Shown here: piece after piece, positions 25,564-34,980 of the stretch
Layout: each line of letters opens with the position of its first letter
How positions within the stretch are numbered: position 1 is the stretch's first letter
DNA from: Phenylobacterium sp. J426
Lineage (GTDB): Bacteria > Pseudomonadota > Alphaproteobacteria > Caulobacterales > Caulobacteraceae
Length of the DNA: 64,000 nt
Assembly (NCBI RefSeq): GCF_024699945.1
Contig: NZ_JAJOMY010000001.1
Location: forward strand, 434,001-498,000
Direction: 5' to 3'
Position numbers and translations under genes: made by a program
Notes under the pieces: model-generated
The model's database searches: none
What the model saw: the letters and a program-made list of their open reading frames with translations, nothing else
What the model was told of the DNA's origin: nothing

Positions 25564-26774
25564 GGCGCTGTTTTCCTCATTGGGTAGGTGTGGCAGGGGC
25601 CGTCTCCGGGCTGTTCGCTGGGGGGCGCGTCCGTCGCCCTCTGGCGATCGCCGAGAAGCGTCGCGCGCTTGGCGTCGACTGCGCCGAGCAGGGCATCCGT
25701 GGCCTCCGCGAACAGCGTTATGCCCTCTTCAACGAGGCCACGGGTGACGGCGTCCAGGTCGAGGCCTAGGCGGGCCGCCTCCGAGAGCACGCGTCGCGCG
25801 CCCTCGATGTCCTCGGTGAGCGTGGGGCCGACCGCGCCGTGATCGCGGAACGCATCCAGGGTCTTGGGCGGCAGGGTGGTCACAGTGTTCGGCCCGACGA
25901 GAGCGTCAACATAGAGGGTGTCCGGATAGGCCGGGTCCCTGACGCCCGTGGACGCCCACAGCAGCCGCTGGGGCCTCGCGCCCTTCGCGGCCAGCGCCTG
26001 CCAGCGCTCGCTTGCGAGCAACGTCCGGAACCAGGCATAGGCGAGCTTGGCGTTGGCGATGGCCACCTTTCCGCGGATCGCCGCGAGGTCGGCGCTCTGC
26101 GGATCGTTTGCCGCAAGCCGCGCATCGATGGCCCGGTCGATCTGCGCGTCGATCCGGCTGACGAAGAAGCTGGCCACGCTGGCGATCCGGTCGATCGGCT
26201 CGCCCCGCGCCGCGCGCGCCTCGAGCCCGGCCATGTAGGTGTCCGCGACCGCCTGGTAGGCGCCGAGCGAAAACAGCAAGGTGATGTTGACGTTGACCCC
26301 AGCCTCGACCAGCACCCGCAGGGCGGTTACGCCGGCCTTTGTCCCAGGGACCTTGACCATCAGGTTGGGCTCGTCGACGGCCGCCCACAGCCGCCGCGCC
26401 TCCTCGACGGTCGCCGCGGCGTCGTTGGCGAGGCGCGGCGAAACCTCAAGGCTGACATAGCCGTCCTTGCCGCAGAGCCTGTCGTAGACACGCCGCAGGT
26501 CCGCTGCCGCGGCCTTGACGTCGCCGATGGCCTGGCTCTCGTAGAGGTCCTGCGCGCTCGCGTCGGCCCTGCCGGCGGCCGCCTGGAAGCCCGCATCATA
26601 GGCATCGCCGTGACCCATCGCCTTCTCGAAGATGGAAGGATTGGAGGTGACGCCGGTGAGGCCGTCTTCCTCGACCAGCTTGCGCAGGCCGCCGTCGGAC
26701 AGGAACCGGCGATCGATGAAGTCGAGCCAGACCGCTTGTCCGGCCTCGCCAAGTGTCTTCAGACGACTGGTCAT
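25554..26774 (-). CDS. tal: Transaldolase
   Basis: A 406-residue transaldolase with [23 protein letters not shown] near the N-terminus, and the Schiff-base lysine in [12 protein letters not shown] (about residue 140). It exchanges dihydroxyacetone units between sugar phosphates in the non-oxidative pentose phosphate route. Length fits the longer class, which is sometimes fused to glucose-6-phosphate isomerase; no isomerase part is present. The start overlaps the transketolase stop by 4 nt. Confidence 0.9.
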   Translation of the reverse strand: MTSRLKTLGEAGQAVWLDFIDRRFLSDGGLRKLVEEDGLTGVTSNPSIFEKAMGHGDAYDAGFQAAAGRADASAQDLYESQAIGDVKAAAADLRRVYDRLCGKDGYVSLEVSPRLANDAAATVEEARRLWAAVDEPNLMVKVPGTKAGVTALRVLVEAGVNVNITLLFSLGAYQAVADTYMAGLEARAARGEPIDRIASVASFFVSRIDAQIDRAIDARLAANDPQSADLAAIRGKVAIANAKLAYAWFRTLLASERWQALAAKGARPQRLLWASTGVRDPAYPDTLYVDALVGPNTVTTLPPKTLDAFRDHGAVGPTLTEDIEGARRVLSEAARLGLDLDAVTRGLVEEGITLFAEATDALLGAVDAKRATLLGDRQRATDAPPSEQPGDGPCHTYPMRKTAPCV

Positions 26775-28861
26775 GAGTGCTTCCCGATGATGCCACGCGC
26801 GACGGCGCAGACATTTTCGATGGTGAAGCCGTAATGCTCCTGAAGCATGGCCAACGGGGCCGAGGCTCCGAATGTCTTCATCGTGATCGTGCAGCCGTCG
26901 CTTCCGACATAGCGATCCCAGCCGATCGAGCCAGCCTGCTCAACGGCAAGCCGTGCGCGTACCTCGTTGGGAAAAACGTGCTTGCGATAGGCATCGTCCT
27001 GCAGCTCGAACAGATACCAACTTGGCAGGGATACCACGCGCGACCGCACGCCTTCTGCGCTTAGCTTCTCGTGGGCCGCCACGACCAGCGGCAGTTCGCT
27101 ACCAGTGCCTATCAGGATGACCTCGGGATCGCCGCCCTCGCAATCTGCAAGGATGTAACCGCCCCGCTGCAATCCGTCGGCCGACGCATACCTGACACGG
27201 TCCAGCGTGGGGATCGCTTGGCGGGACAATACCAGCGCAGTCGGCACGTTGCTCTGCTCCAGCGCGACGTTCCAGGCGACCGCCACCTCGTTGGCGTCGC
27301 CGGGGCGGATCGTGTTCAGCCCCGGAATGGCGCGCAGTGTTGCGAGATGTTCAACCGGTTGGTGGGTTGGACCGTCTTCGCCGACACCGATGCTGTCGTG
27401 TGTGAACACGAAGGTGACCGGCAATTCCATGATCGCCGCCAGCCGGATCGGTGCGCGCATATAGTCGGCGAAAACCAAGAAGGTGGAGCAGCAAGGGCGC
27501 AGATAGGACAGCGCCATGCCGTTGGCGATCGAGCCCATCGCATGCTCACGCACGCCGAAATGCAGGTTGCGGCCCGTAGGATCACCGCGCTCGAACGAGC
27601 CCGCCCCCTCGAAGGTCATTTTTGTCTTCGTCGAGGGCGATAGGTCCGCAGAACCGCCCATGAGCAGCGGGACGTGGGGCGCGATGGCGTTAAGCACCTT
27701 GCCGCCACTGTCGCGCGAGGCAAGGCCTATGGCGTCTGTCGGAAAGCTCGGAAGTGCGGCCTGCCAGCCACCGGGCAGCTTGCCTTCACGGAGCAGGTCG
27801 ATCTGTGCGGCTTCCCTCGGAAAGGTATTGCGGTACCGGACGAGGGTCGCCTCCCAGGCCTCCCGCGCCGGCCTGCCGCGGGCCGCAATGGCCGCCTGGA
27901 ACGCCTCCGCCACGCCCTCCGGCACGAGGAACTCGCTGTCCGCAGGCCATCCATAGACCGTCTTGGTCGTGCGGACGTTCTCCTCCCCAAGCGGCTCGCC
28001 GTGCGCTTTCTCGCTGCCGGCCTTTGGGCTCCCCCATCCAATCACGGACTGCACCACGATCAGTGTGGGCCTATCGTCGGTCGCCCTGAAGGCGTCAAAC
28101 GCGCTTGCGAGTGCGGCGGTGTCGTTGGCGTCCCCCACATGGACGACGTTCCAGCCATAGCCCTCGAAGCGTTTGCCGACATCCTCGGTGAAGGCGAGGT
28201 CGGTCGATCCTTCGATCGAGATACGATTGCTGTCGTAGATCCAGCACAGGTTCGAGAGCGCCAGGTGTCCGGCGAGCGACGCCGCCTCGCTAGAGACGCC
28301 CTCCATCATGTCGCCGTCGCCACACAGCACATAGACGTCGTGGTCGAACAGGACGAAGCCGTCGCGGTTGAAACGCGAGGCCAGCGCACGCTCCGCAATC
28401 GCCATGCCGACGGAGTTTCCGCAGCCTTGGCCCAGGGGACCAGTGGTCGTCTCGACGCCCGTGGTGATCCGGTACTCGGGATGGCCGGGCGTCTTCGAGC
28501 CGAACTGCCGGAACTGCTTGATATCCTCCAAGCTGACCGCGGGCTTTCCAGTTCGCTTCCCGTCGGCGTTGACCTCCTTGACCCCGGCCAGGTGCAAGAC
28601 CGCATAGAGGAGCATCGAGGCATGACCGACCGACAGAACGTAGCGATCGCGGTTCGGCCAATCGGGCGTGTCCGGATCGTAGCGCAGGAAGCCTCGCCAC
28701 AGGGTGTAGGCCACCGGGGCCAGCGCCATCGGCGTGCCCGGATGGCCCGAATTCGCCTTCTGCACAGCATCCATCGCCAGCGTGCGGATCGTGTCGATCG
28801 CGAGCCTCTCGGGCGTTCCCGCCCTTGGCGAAGCGGCGGACCCAGGCGCCTGGTCGATCAT
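26771..28861 (-). CDS. tkt: Transketolase
   Basis: A 696-residue thiamine-diphosphate enzyme. NSGHPGTPMALAP (residues 31-43), GDGDMMEGVSSEA (ThDP/Mg motif), FTHDSIGVGEDGPTHQPVEHLA and the C-terminal domain are all intact. The ATG at 28861 has GGAGAAGG upstream; the reading frame extends 58 codons further but that stretch is not family-like. It moves two-carbon units between sugar phosphates. With tal and gnd it makes a compact three-gene pentose phosphate operon. Confidence 0.92.
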   Translation of the reverse strand: MIDQAPGSAASPRAGTPERLAIDTIRTLAMDAVQKANSGHPGTPMALAPVAYTLWRGFLRYDPDTPDWPNRDRYVLSVGHASMLLYAVLHLAGVKEVNADGKRTGKPAVSLEDIKQFRQFGSKTPGHPEYRITTGVETTTGPLGQGCGNSVGMAIAERALASRFNRDGFVLFDHDVYVLCGDGDMMEGVSSEAASLAGHLALSNLCWIYDSNRISIEGSTDLAFTEDVGKRFEGYGWNVVHVGDANDTAALASAFDAFRATDDRPTLIVVQSVIGWGSPKAGSEKAHGEPLGEENVRTTKTVYGWPADSEFLVPEGVAEAFQAAIAARGRPAREAWEATLVRYRNTFPREAAQIDLLREGKLPGGWQAALPSFPTDAIGLASRDSGGKVLNAIAPHVPLLMGGSADLSPSTKTKMTFEGAGSFERGDPTGRNLHFGVREHAMGSIANGMALSYLRPCCSTFLVFADYMRAPIRLAAIMELPVTFVFTHDSIGVGEDGPTHQPVEHLATLRAIPGLNTIRPGDANEVAVAWNVALEQSNVPTALVLSRQAIPTLDRVRYASADGLQRGGYILADCEGGDPEVILIGTGSELPLVVAAHEKLSAEGVRSRVVSLPSWYLFELQDDAYRKHVFPNEVRARLAVEQAGSIGWDRYVGSDGCTITMKTFGASAPLAMLQEHYGFTIENVCAVARGIIGKHS

Positions 28862-29198
28862 CGGCCACCTTCTCCAGCCCTGCCCGATTGCGCGCCAGAC
28901 GCCAGGAACCGGCCAGCCTTTCTGAGCATGACCGGTGAGGGGGGCCGGGTGAGGCATGTTTCGACAGCTTGGCGCCGCAATGTGGGCTACCGAAGGTCGG
29001 CACAGACCATGGTGGTCGGGGTCAGCCGCAGCCACGCGCTCCTCCTGCCTTCTGTCGTAGGGGGGCGGTCACAGGAAACAGCCAAGCGCCGGGTCCGCGA
29101 ACAAGCGTTGGCGGTCGCGTGCTCATGACGCTAATCATCGCTTGGTCGCCAATGCCTCGGCTGGCCGGCGCCAGCGGACCCTACGCCGCCTGAGGGAA
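28862..29198. other. Intergenic region without a recognised gene
   Basis: About 337 nt between transketolase and the Met-rich protein. Short frames exist on both strands but none has a domain or a ribosome binding site. The tkt-tal-gnd promoter should lie here; I see no TGTAA/CGTC element or CueR dyad. Confidence 0.45.
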
Positions 29199-29534
29199 CT
29201 AGTGTTCGTGAGCTTTCGGTGCGTCGCTCTTCGGCGCCGGCGGGTGGGATCCGGACTTCGGCTGGGCCATTCCGCCGTGGCCCATCATCTCGCCGCACAT
29301 CTTGTGCATCTTGTCCATGTCCGCCTTGGCCATAGGCTTGCCGTCCGCCCCCTTCATGGCGCCCATCTGACCTTTGCCGGCAGGCATCTGGCCGCCCTTC
29401 ATCCTGCCGCACATTTCATGCTGCGCCGCTGTGGCGGTGGGAGGCGGGGTCTTCGCGGGCGGCCCGTCCGCCAGGGCGTAGCTGGCTGCGAACAGGGCCG
29501 AAGCGGCGGTGATCGTAATGATGAGAGACTTCAT
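29199..29534 (-). CDS. Exported Met/His/Cys-rich protein
   Basis: A 111-residue protein with a signal peptide (residues 1-22, ending YALA), then a Met-, His- and Gly-rich mature part: HEMCGRMKGGQM, KADMDKMHKMCGEMMGHGGM, and a His/Pro end (KAHEH). It shares the DMDKMH segment with the protein at 9183-9488. Periplasmic metal binding is inferred from composition. Promoter element CGTAA-N17-CGTC lies 32 nt upstream of the start, placing it under the same control as the second copAB. Confidence 0.7.
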   Translation of the reverse strand: MKSLIITITAASALFAASYALADGPPAKTPPPTATAAQHEMCGRMKGGQMPAGKGQMGAMKGADGKPMAKADMDKMHKMCGEMMGHGGMAQPKSGSHPPAPKSDAPKAHEH

Positions 29535-29565
29535 GGTTTGGCTCCAGATCAGGCTTGCTGGTAAG

Positions 29566-29591
29566 GACGCTCGCGACGCCCTATCATTACG
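29566..29591 (-). promoter_or_regulatory. CGTAA-N17-CGTC element upstream of the Met-rich protein
   Basis: Minus strand: CGTAA at 29591-29587, 17 nt, CGTC at 29569-29566. It differs from the other six exact-spacing sites only in the first base. It lies 32 nt before the start codon. Confidence 0.6.
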
Positions 29592-29633
29592 CGCACCGGC
29601 GGCGGGAGGCGCTCTTGCAGTGTTTTCTGCTCC

Positions 29634-31154
29634 CTAGAACAGCCCGCGGGGTTGATCGTCGTAGCTGACGAGCAGGTTCTTGGTCTGCTGGTAGTGGGCC
29701 AGCATCATCTTGTGGTTCTCCCGCCCGAAGCCTGAGGCCTTGTAACCGCCAAAGGCGGCATGCGCCGGGTAGACATGGTAGCAGTTTGTCCACACCCGAC
29801 CGGCTTCGATCGCCCGTCCCATCCGGTATGCGGTCCCGCCGTCGCGGGACCAGACGCCGGCGCCCAGGCCGTAAGGGGTGTCGTTGGCGAGCCGCGCCGC
29901 CTCTTCCGGCGAGCTGAAGCGGGCCACCGCCAGAACCGGGCCGAAGATTTCCTCCTGGAAGATCCGCATGTGGTTCTCGCCCACGAACACGGTCGGCTGC
30001 ACAAAGTAACCCGCGTCGAGCTCGCCGCCCGGCAGCGCACGCTCACCTCCGGTGAGGCACTGCGCGCCCTCCTGCTTGCCGATCTCGATGTAGTCCAGAA
30101 TCTTGGTGAGCTGAGCTTCCGAGGCCTGGGCGCCCATCTGGGTGGTCGGCTCCAGGGGGTCGCCGACCTTGATGCTGGCGACGCGGCTGATCGCGCGTTC
30201 CATGAAGGCGTCGAAGATAGATTCGTGCACCAGGGCGCGCGACGGGCAGGTGCAGACCTCACCCTTGTTGAAGGCGAAGAGGGCTAGGCCCTCCACGGCC
30301 TTGTCGAGGAAGCTGTCGTCGGCGGCCATGACGTCGGGCATGAAGATGTTCGGAGACTTGCCGCCAAGCTCCAGGGTTTGCGGGATCAGGTGTTCGGCGG
30401 CGGCCTGCATGATCTGCCGTCCCGTCGTGGTCTCGCCGGTGAAGGCGACCTTGGCGATCCGCGGGTTGGCGGCGATCGCCCGGCCGACGGTGCCGCCCGG
30501 CCCGGTCACCACATTCAGCACGCCGGGCGGCAGGATGTCGGCGGTCAGCTCCGCGAACAGCATCAGCGTGAGCGGCGTCTGGGAAGCGGGCTTGATCACA
30601 GTGCAGTTGCCCGCTGCCAGCGCCGGGGCGAGCTTCCAGGCGGCCATGAGTAGCGGGAAGTTCCAGGGGATGATCTGGCCGACGACGCCAAGGGGTTCCT
30701 TGAAGTGGTAGGCGATCGTTTGTTCGTCGATTGTCGAGATCGAGCCTTCTTCGCTGCGGATACAGCCTGCGAAGTAGCGGAAGTGATCGACCGCAAGGGG
30801 CACGTCGGCGCCGCGTGTCTCGCGGATCGGCTTGCCGTTATCGATCGTCTCGGCGAGCGCGAAGAGTTCGAGGTTCTCCTCCAGCCGGTCAGCGATCTTG
30901 TTGAGCATCCGCGACCGCTCGCTGGGCGACAGCCGCGCCCAGCCCGCCTTGGCCACGTGCGCCGCGTCCAGCGCCGCCTCGACGTCCTCAACCGTCGACT
31001 GCGCGAACTCCGCGATCCGCGCGCCGTTGATCGGGCTGTGGTCGGTGAAATACTGCCCCCTCAGAGGCGGCGACCAGTGCCCCCCGATGAAGTTGCCGTA
31101 GCGGGCGGGGACCTTGCCCAGGGTCCGCACGGACTGAATGGCGCTCTGGAACAA
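29634..31154 (-). CDS. NAD-dependent aldehyde dehydrogenase
   Basis: A 506-residue aldehyde dehydrogenase: [47 protein letters not shown] (catalytic Glu in LELGG) and [15 protein letters not shown] (catalytic Cys). It should oxidise acetaldehyde or similar aldehydes. The start is a TTG at 31154, which has AAGGAG 8 nt upstream; the frame continues further upstream without a family match. The alcohol dehydrogenase gene is divergent 205 nt away, so together they can oxidise an alcohol to a carboxylic acid, or run the first step in reverse. Confidence 0.9.
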   Translation of the reverse strand: MFQSAIQSVRTLGKVPARYGNFIGGHWSPPLRGQYFTDHSPINGARIAEFAQSTVEDVEAALDAAHVAKAGWARLSPSERSRMLNKIADRLEENLELFALAETIDNGKPIRETRGADVPLAVDHFRYFAGCIRSEEGSISTIDEQTIAYHFKEPLGVVGQIIPWNFPLLMAAWKLAPALAAGNCTVIKPASQTPLTLMLFAELTADILPPGVLNVVTGPGGTVGRAIAANPRIAKVAFTGETTTGRQIMQAAAEHLIPQTLELGGKSPNIFMPDVMAADDSFLDKAVEGLALFAFNKGEVCTCPSRALVHESIFDAFMERAISRVASIKVGDPLEPTTQMGAQASEAQLTKILDYIEIGKQEGAQCLTGGERALPGGELDAGYFVQPTVFVGENHMRIFQEEIFGPVLAVARFSSPEEAARLANDTPYGLGAGVWSRDGGTAYRMGRAIEAGRVWTNCYHVYPAHAAFGGYKASGFGRENHKMMLAHYQQTKNLLVSYDDQPRGLF

Positions 31155-31358
31155 CGGGCTCTCCTTGTATTCGCACGCGAGCCGAAGTGCTCGCAACGGC
31201 CCTGCCCTGGCGGAATGTCGCCAGTTCAGAGATGAGCCCGTAGCGGACCCACTGGATACTCTTTCTGCACGGGAGGCGCGTCGCCTTGACAGGGATCAAA
31301 GGCAACCTTCGGCCAGATCATTACGAGGGATGCACGGCCAGGAGAGGAAAGCAGACCC

Positions 31359-32384
31359 ATGGCGACGATGATGAAAGCCGCAGTCGTGCGGGAGTTCGGC
31401 AGGCCTCTAGCGATCGAGGAGGTCCCCATTCCGACGCCGGGACCCGATCAGGTTCTCGTGCGCCTGGCTGCCACCGGCGTCTGTCACACCGACCTGCACG
31501 CCGCCAAGGGCGACTGGCCGGTGAAGCCGAACCCACCGTTCATCCCCGGCCACGAGGGCGTGGGTGTGGTGGTCGGGGTCGGCGCGAACGTGCAGAGGGT
31601 GCGGGAGGGCGACCGCGTCGGCGTGCCCTGGCTGCATACCGCGTGCGGCTACTGCCCCCACTGCCGCACCGGCTGGGAGACCCTCTGCGGCTCTCAGAAG
31701 AACACCGGCTATTCCGTGAACGGCAGCTTCGCCGAATACGCGGTGGCGGATCCCAATTATGTGGGCCGCTTGCCCGATGGCCTGGATTGGGGCGCCGCAG
31801 CGCCGCTGCTTTGCGCCGGCGTGACCGTTTACAAGGGCCTGAAGGAAACCGAGGTGAGGCCCGGGCAGTGGGTCGCGATCTCGGGGATCGGCGGGCTGGG
31901 ACACTTGGCGGTTCAGTACGCGAAGGCCATGGGCATGCACGTCGCGGCGATCGACATCCATCCCGAAAAGCTGGCGTTGGCCAAGCAGCTGGGCGCAGAC
32001 CTCACGCTGCACGGCCGGGACACCGACCCCGTGGCCGAGATCCAGAAGCAGATCGGCGGGGTTCACGGGGTGCTTGTCACGGCCGTTTCGCCGGCGGCCT
32101 TCGAGCAGGCCTTCGGGGCGCTGCGGCCGCATGGGACCATGGCCATGATCGGTCTGCCCCCCGGCAAGTTCGCCATGCCGATTTTCGACACGGTGCTCAA
32201 GCGGATCACCGTCCGGGGCTCGATCGTCGGAACGCGACAGGATCTGGAAGAGGCGCTCGAGTTCGGGGGCGAAGGCAAGGTTGCGGCGCACTTCTCCTGG
32301 GACCGGCTCGAGAACATCAACGAGGTCTTCGAACGCATGGAACGCGGCGCGATCGATGGGCGCGTAGTCTTGAGTCTGGAGTAG
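31359..32384 (+). CDS. adhP: Zinc-dependent alcohol dehydrogenase (AdhP-like)
   Basis: A 341-residue medium-chain dehydrogenase: catalytic zinc ligands in TGVCHTDLHAAKGDWP (residue 40) and GHEGVGVVVGVG (residues 63-74), structural zinc cysteines CGYCPHCRTGWETLC (about residues 95-109), and the Rossmann motif ISGIGGLGHLAVQYAKAMG. It interconverts ethanol or short alcohols and aldehydes with NAD. AGGAGAGGAAAG precedes the ATG. Length matches AdhP/ADH1. Confidence 0.92.
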   Translation: MATMMKAAVVREFGRPLAIEEVPIPTPGPDQVLVRLAATGVCHTDLHAAKGDWPVKPNPPFIPGHEGVGVVVGVGANVQRVREGDRVGVPWLHTACGYCPHCRTGWETLCGSQKNTGYSVNGSFAEYAVADPNYVGRLPDGLDWGAAAPLLCAGVTVYKGLKETEVRPGQWVAISGIGGLGHLAVQYAKAMGMHVAAIDIHPEKLALAKQLGADLTLHGRDTDPVAEIQKQIGGVHGVLVTAVSPAAFEQAFGALRPHGTMAMIGLPPGKFAMPIFDTVLKRITVRGSIVGTRQDLEEALEFGGEGKVAAHFSWDRLENINEVFERMERGAIDGRVVLSLE

Positions 32385-32493
32385 CCGCTAGGCTCATCTA
32401 AAGCGCGGCAGGGCGGGGCGGGTGAGGCGTCTGGGCCGGCTCCGCCGTTTCGGCACGACCAGAAGGGCCGATTCGCCCCTCCAGTCGCGACGA

Positions 32494-32520
32494 TGTAATC
32501 GTGACGTGACGGGTTGCGTC
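32494..32520 (+). promoter_or_regulatory. TGTAA-N18-CGTC element (variant spacing)
   Basis: TGTAA at 32494-32498 and CGTC at 32517-32520 with an 18-nt spacer, about 120 nt before the exported protein gene at 32642. One base longer than the seven exact-spacing sites. Confidence 0.4.
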
Positions 32521-32641
32521 TGAATGGAGATCAACCGCCGTGCAACGTGCGGACCGAGTGCGGTCGCGCCGGGTTTAGGGAGCCCTCCAGGCCTCGGCCG
32601 GCTGCAGGTCTGCGCTGGTGGAGAGGACAAGGAGATTCGAT

Positions 32642-33007
32642 GTGAACAGGACAATTGGACGGGCCCTCGGCCTTTCGGCCCTTTTTGCGCTCCTGCCTGT
32701 GCTGGGCTCTTCCGCCACAGCAGAGGTCTGGCACCGGTACATAATGCGCGGTCAGGTCGTGGAGATGCAGGGTCAGGCGGTGATCCTCTGTGTCGGGAGC
32801 GGCGATGGGGCCAAACCGGGACAGGTCCTTACGGTCGTCCGATTCATCGGAACGCCGGGGGTGTCGAAAGGCGCTCCGCCCGTCCCGCGCCGCGATGATG
32901 TCGGTGCTGTCCGCATCGACCGAGTTATCGACGAGCACTTTGCCGAGGCGACCCTGGTCAACGGCCAAGCCAGGAATTTCGATCTGGTCGAACTGAAAGC
33001 TCCCTAG
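32642..33007 (+). CDS. Exported protein of unknown function
   Basis: A 121-residue protein with a signal peptide (residues 1-29, ending SATAE) and a compact beta-rich mature domain: IMRGQVVEMQGQAVILCVGSGDGAKPGQVL and VGAVRIDRVIDEHFAEATLVNG. The shape suggests a small beta-barrel fold; I do not recognise the family. GTG 32642 has AAGGAG 7 nt upstream, so I prefer it to the ATG at 32618, which would disrupt the signal peptide. It lies between adhP and the copper storage protein gene, all on the plus strand. Confidence 0.65.
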   Translation: MNRTIGRALGLSALFALLPVLGSSATAEVWHRYIMRGQVVEMQGQAVILCVGSGDGAKPGQVLTVVRFIGTPGVSKGAPPVPRRDDVGAVRIDRVIDEHFAEATLVNGQARNFDLVELKAP

Positions 33008-33237
33008 CGAACACTACGCGGGGCGGCGGAACTCGCTCTCCGGTCGCACGGGCCACCGCGGTGCCAACGGCAAAGTGGCTCCCGGCGCGACTGTTGCGAT
33101 CGGGGGGCGTGGACGCCTCCGACACCTTCCGCCGAGCGCTCGAACCCCGACCCTCAAGGTTATCATCGACACCAGAGAGACCCGTCCGACGGACAGCCCG
33201 GCATCAAGCCCTCAAACATAGCAGAACGGAGATGCAA

Positions 33238-33666
33238 TTGCGCGACCGCAGAGAACTCTTGGCCGGCCTTACCCTCGCCGGGGCCGCAGCCGCCATGCCC
33301 GCCGCCGCGCAAGCCCCTCCTCCCAATGGTGATGGGATGTCGATGGATGATTGTGTCGCGCTCTGCATCGCCTCGCATCGGAGCTGCCTGACGAGCGCTC
33401 GCCATGTGATGGGACAGCCGCAACTGCGCACGCCGGCGCAGCTCGTGGCGCTGCTGCAGGACTGCGCGGAGCTCTGCCAGACCACGGCCAATTCGATGCT
33501 CCGGGGTGCGCCGACGCACACCCTTCTCTGTCGCGCCTGCGCCGACCTCTGTGAAGCGTGCGCTCAGGCTTGCGACGCCTTCAAGAACGACGCGGTGCTC
33601 ACCCGATGCGCGGCGACGTGCCGGGAGTGCGGCGCGGCATGCCGGCACATGGCCATGGAGATGTAG
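33238..33666 (+). CDS. Exported four-helix-bundle copper storage protein (Csp1-like)
   Basis: A 142-residue protein with an RRELLAG signal of twin-arginine type (ending PAAAQA, about residue 26) and a Cys-rich helical bundle: DDCVALCIASHRSC, DCAELC, CRACADLCEACAQAC, and RCAATCRECGAAC, with about 14 Cys in the mature part. Csp1 of methanotrophs is Tat-exported and stores Cu(I) through such core cysteines; the count and spacing fit. The start is probably the TTG at 33238, because ACGGAG lies 6 nt upstream of it but directly abuts the ATG at 33232. It complements the cytosolic relative at 7974-8376. Confidence 0.85.
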   Translation: MRDRRELLAGLTLAGAAAAMPAAAQAPPPNGDGMSMDDCVALCIASHRSCLTSARHVMGQPQLRTPAQLVALLQDCAELCQTTANSMLRGAPTHTLLCRACADLCEACAQACDAFKNDAVLTRCAATCRECGAACRHMAMEM

Positions 33667-33673
33667 GTGGGCG

Positions 33674-33691
33674 CCCGCCTCCGTCGGCGGG
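33674..33691 (+). terminator. Hairpin after the copper storage gene
   Basis: CCCGCC (33674-33679), 6-nt loop, GGCGGG (33686-33691), then TTCCTGTTG. It begins 8 nt past the stop codon. Short stem but followed by T-rich sequence. Confidence 0.5.
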
Positions 33692-34086
33692 TTCCTGTTG
33701 CGCTGATAGCGGTTGCGCAGCCGCAGAGCGGCGCTTCGTTGAAAGCCACACCGGACCGGAACGGTAACCCCCGCAACTCGGGCGGTTGCCCGTTGTTTCC
33801 GAGCCGCCACACGGACCTACCTATCCCCAGTCGGCCGGCACACTCCGCCATTCACGGCTGTGGCTCCGGCTCCAGCATGCCCTCTCACTCCGGGCTCGGG
33901 CGCATGGAGCCGGCGCGGCCGTCTAATAATTGCTGAGGATGCCGAGTTGACGTGGATCACTACCCGAGCGTGCTCATGCTCATTCGCCACCCGGCTACAT
34001 CGCCTTCAAGTCGGTGCTTCAGGCGCGCCAGGTCGGCGCATCTGAACGCCCGCACTGGGCCCCGAGGAATGCGTCGGACGGTGAAG
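33692..34086. other. Intergenic region without a recognised gene
   Basis: Nearly 400 nt between converging genes. Short frames are present (for example around 33950-34040), but none has a domain, signal peptide or ribosome binding site. No regulatory element was recognised. Confidence 0.45.
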
Positions 34087-34116
34087 GGGTCGCGCCGCCT
34101 GAGGGCGGCGCGACCC
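34087..34116 (-). terminator. Perfect 13-bp hairpin after the second lipoprotein
   Basis: Arms 34087-34099 and 34104-34116 are perfectly complementary with a 4-nt TGAG loop. It lies 25 nt beyond the stop of the minus-strand lipoprotein gene. No U-tract of note. Confidence 0.65.
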
Positions 34117-34140
34117 GTTATCCTCTGCGAACCGCAGCGC

Positions 34141-34515
34141 TTACATATGATCTTTCATCGGCGGGTCGGCCTTGGCCGGGGGGGCATCGGCATGCTGTCA
34201 TCCTTCATCGGCGGCGAGCTGGCGCCGGACGACATGCCTGAGCCCTGGGCGTCTTTCTGCATACCCATGCCTTGGGCGTGCGCGTCTCGCTCCATTTGCA
34301 TGCCTTCCTTGTGGCCCTGGGCGCGCGTTTCAGCCTCTGTCTCGCCATGCGCCGCCGCCGTAGCGGGCGTTGTGGTGTCGGTGGCCACAGCTGCCGCGTC
34401 CACAGCGGCTGCGGGGGGCCTTGTCCGTCTTCTGGTTGCAGCCGGTGATCGCGAGAGCGGCGACCGACGCGGTCAAAAGAGCAGTGGAGCGGCAAAGTTT
34501 AGATATAGTAGTCAT
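34141..34515 (-). CDS. Small His/Met-rich lipoprotein, copy 2 (frameshifted)
   Basis: Starts at ATG 34515 (AAGGAG 7 nt upstream) with a lipoprotein signal (ALAITGC). A G6 run at 34413-34418 then shifts the frame; five Gs give KAPAAAVDAAAVATD and the repeated GHKEGMQMERDAHAQGM core. A second slip at the G7 run 34178-34184 hides the ending; one more or two fewer bases give KADPPMKDHM and TAA at 34143-34141, matching the end of copy 1 at 8717-9091. About 120 residues when repaired. A periplasmic metal-buffering role is inferred. Confidence 0.65.
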
Positions 34516-34555
34516 TTGTTTCTCCTTCGGGGTTTGAATAGTGAGGGACGAACTG

Positions 34556-34975
34556 ATGAGCATGGCGTTTGTCGAGCCACTGGCTGCCTGGCTGCAGCAC
34601 GCTACGGTGACGATGGCGCTGTTCACGGATGCTATTGCCGTGGCTGTAATCGCCGTAGCGGTTCTCGGTGCGCTTTGGCGAACCGTGGAGCGCACTTGGA
34701 AGCGCAACGCGGAGGCGGACCGGCCTGGCGAGGGGCCCCGGCTCCGGCTCGCCCGCTCTCTGGCGCTGGGCCTTGAGTTCCTGTTGGCGGCGGACGTCAT
34801 GCGGACGGCCGTCGCCCCGACGTGGACCGAGATCGGTCAACTGGCCGCGGTCGCAACGTTGCGAACGGCGTTGAACTTTTTCATCCAGCGCGAAATCGAC
34901 GCCGCTGAACGCAGGAAAGGCAAAGACCCGCTTCCAGGCGCCCGACGAACGGCTGCGAAGGGACCAGGCGGCTGA
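34556..34975 (+). CDS. DUF1622 membrane protein
   Basis: A 139-residue protein with a membrane segment near the N-terminus (about residues 22-43), then LARSLALGLEFLLAADVMRTAVAPTW and LAAVATLRTALNFFIQREID, the DUF1622 core. Function of this family is unknown. ATG 34556 with AGGGA about 8 nt upstream is preferred to a GTG at 34541. It is divergent from the lipoprotein gene by 40 nt and converges with copB copy 2. Confidence 0.8.
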   Translation: MSMAFVEPLAAWLQHATVTMALFTDAIAVAVIAVAVLGALWRTVERTWKRNAEADRPGEGPRLRLARSLALGLEFLLAADVMRTAVAPTWTEIGQLAAVATLRTALNFFIQREIDAAERRKGKDPLPGARRTAAKGPGG

Positions 34976-34980
34976 GTGGC

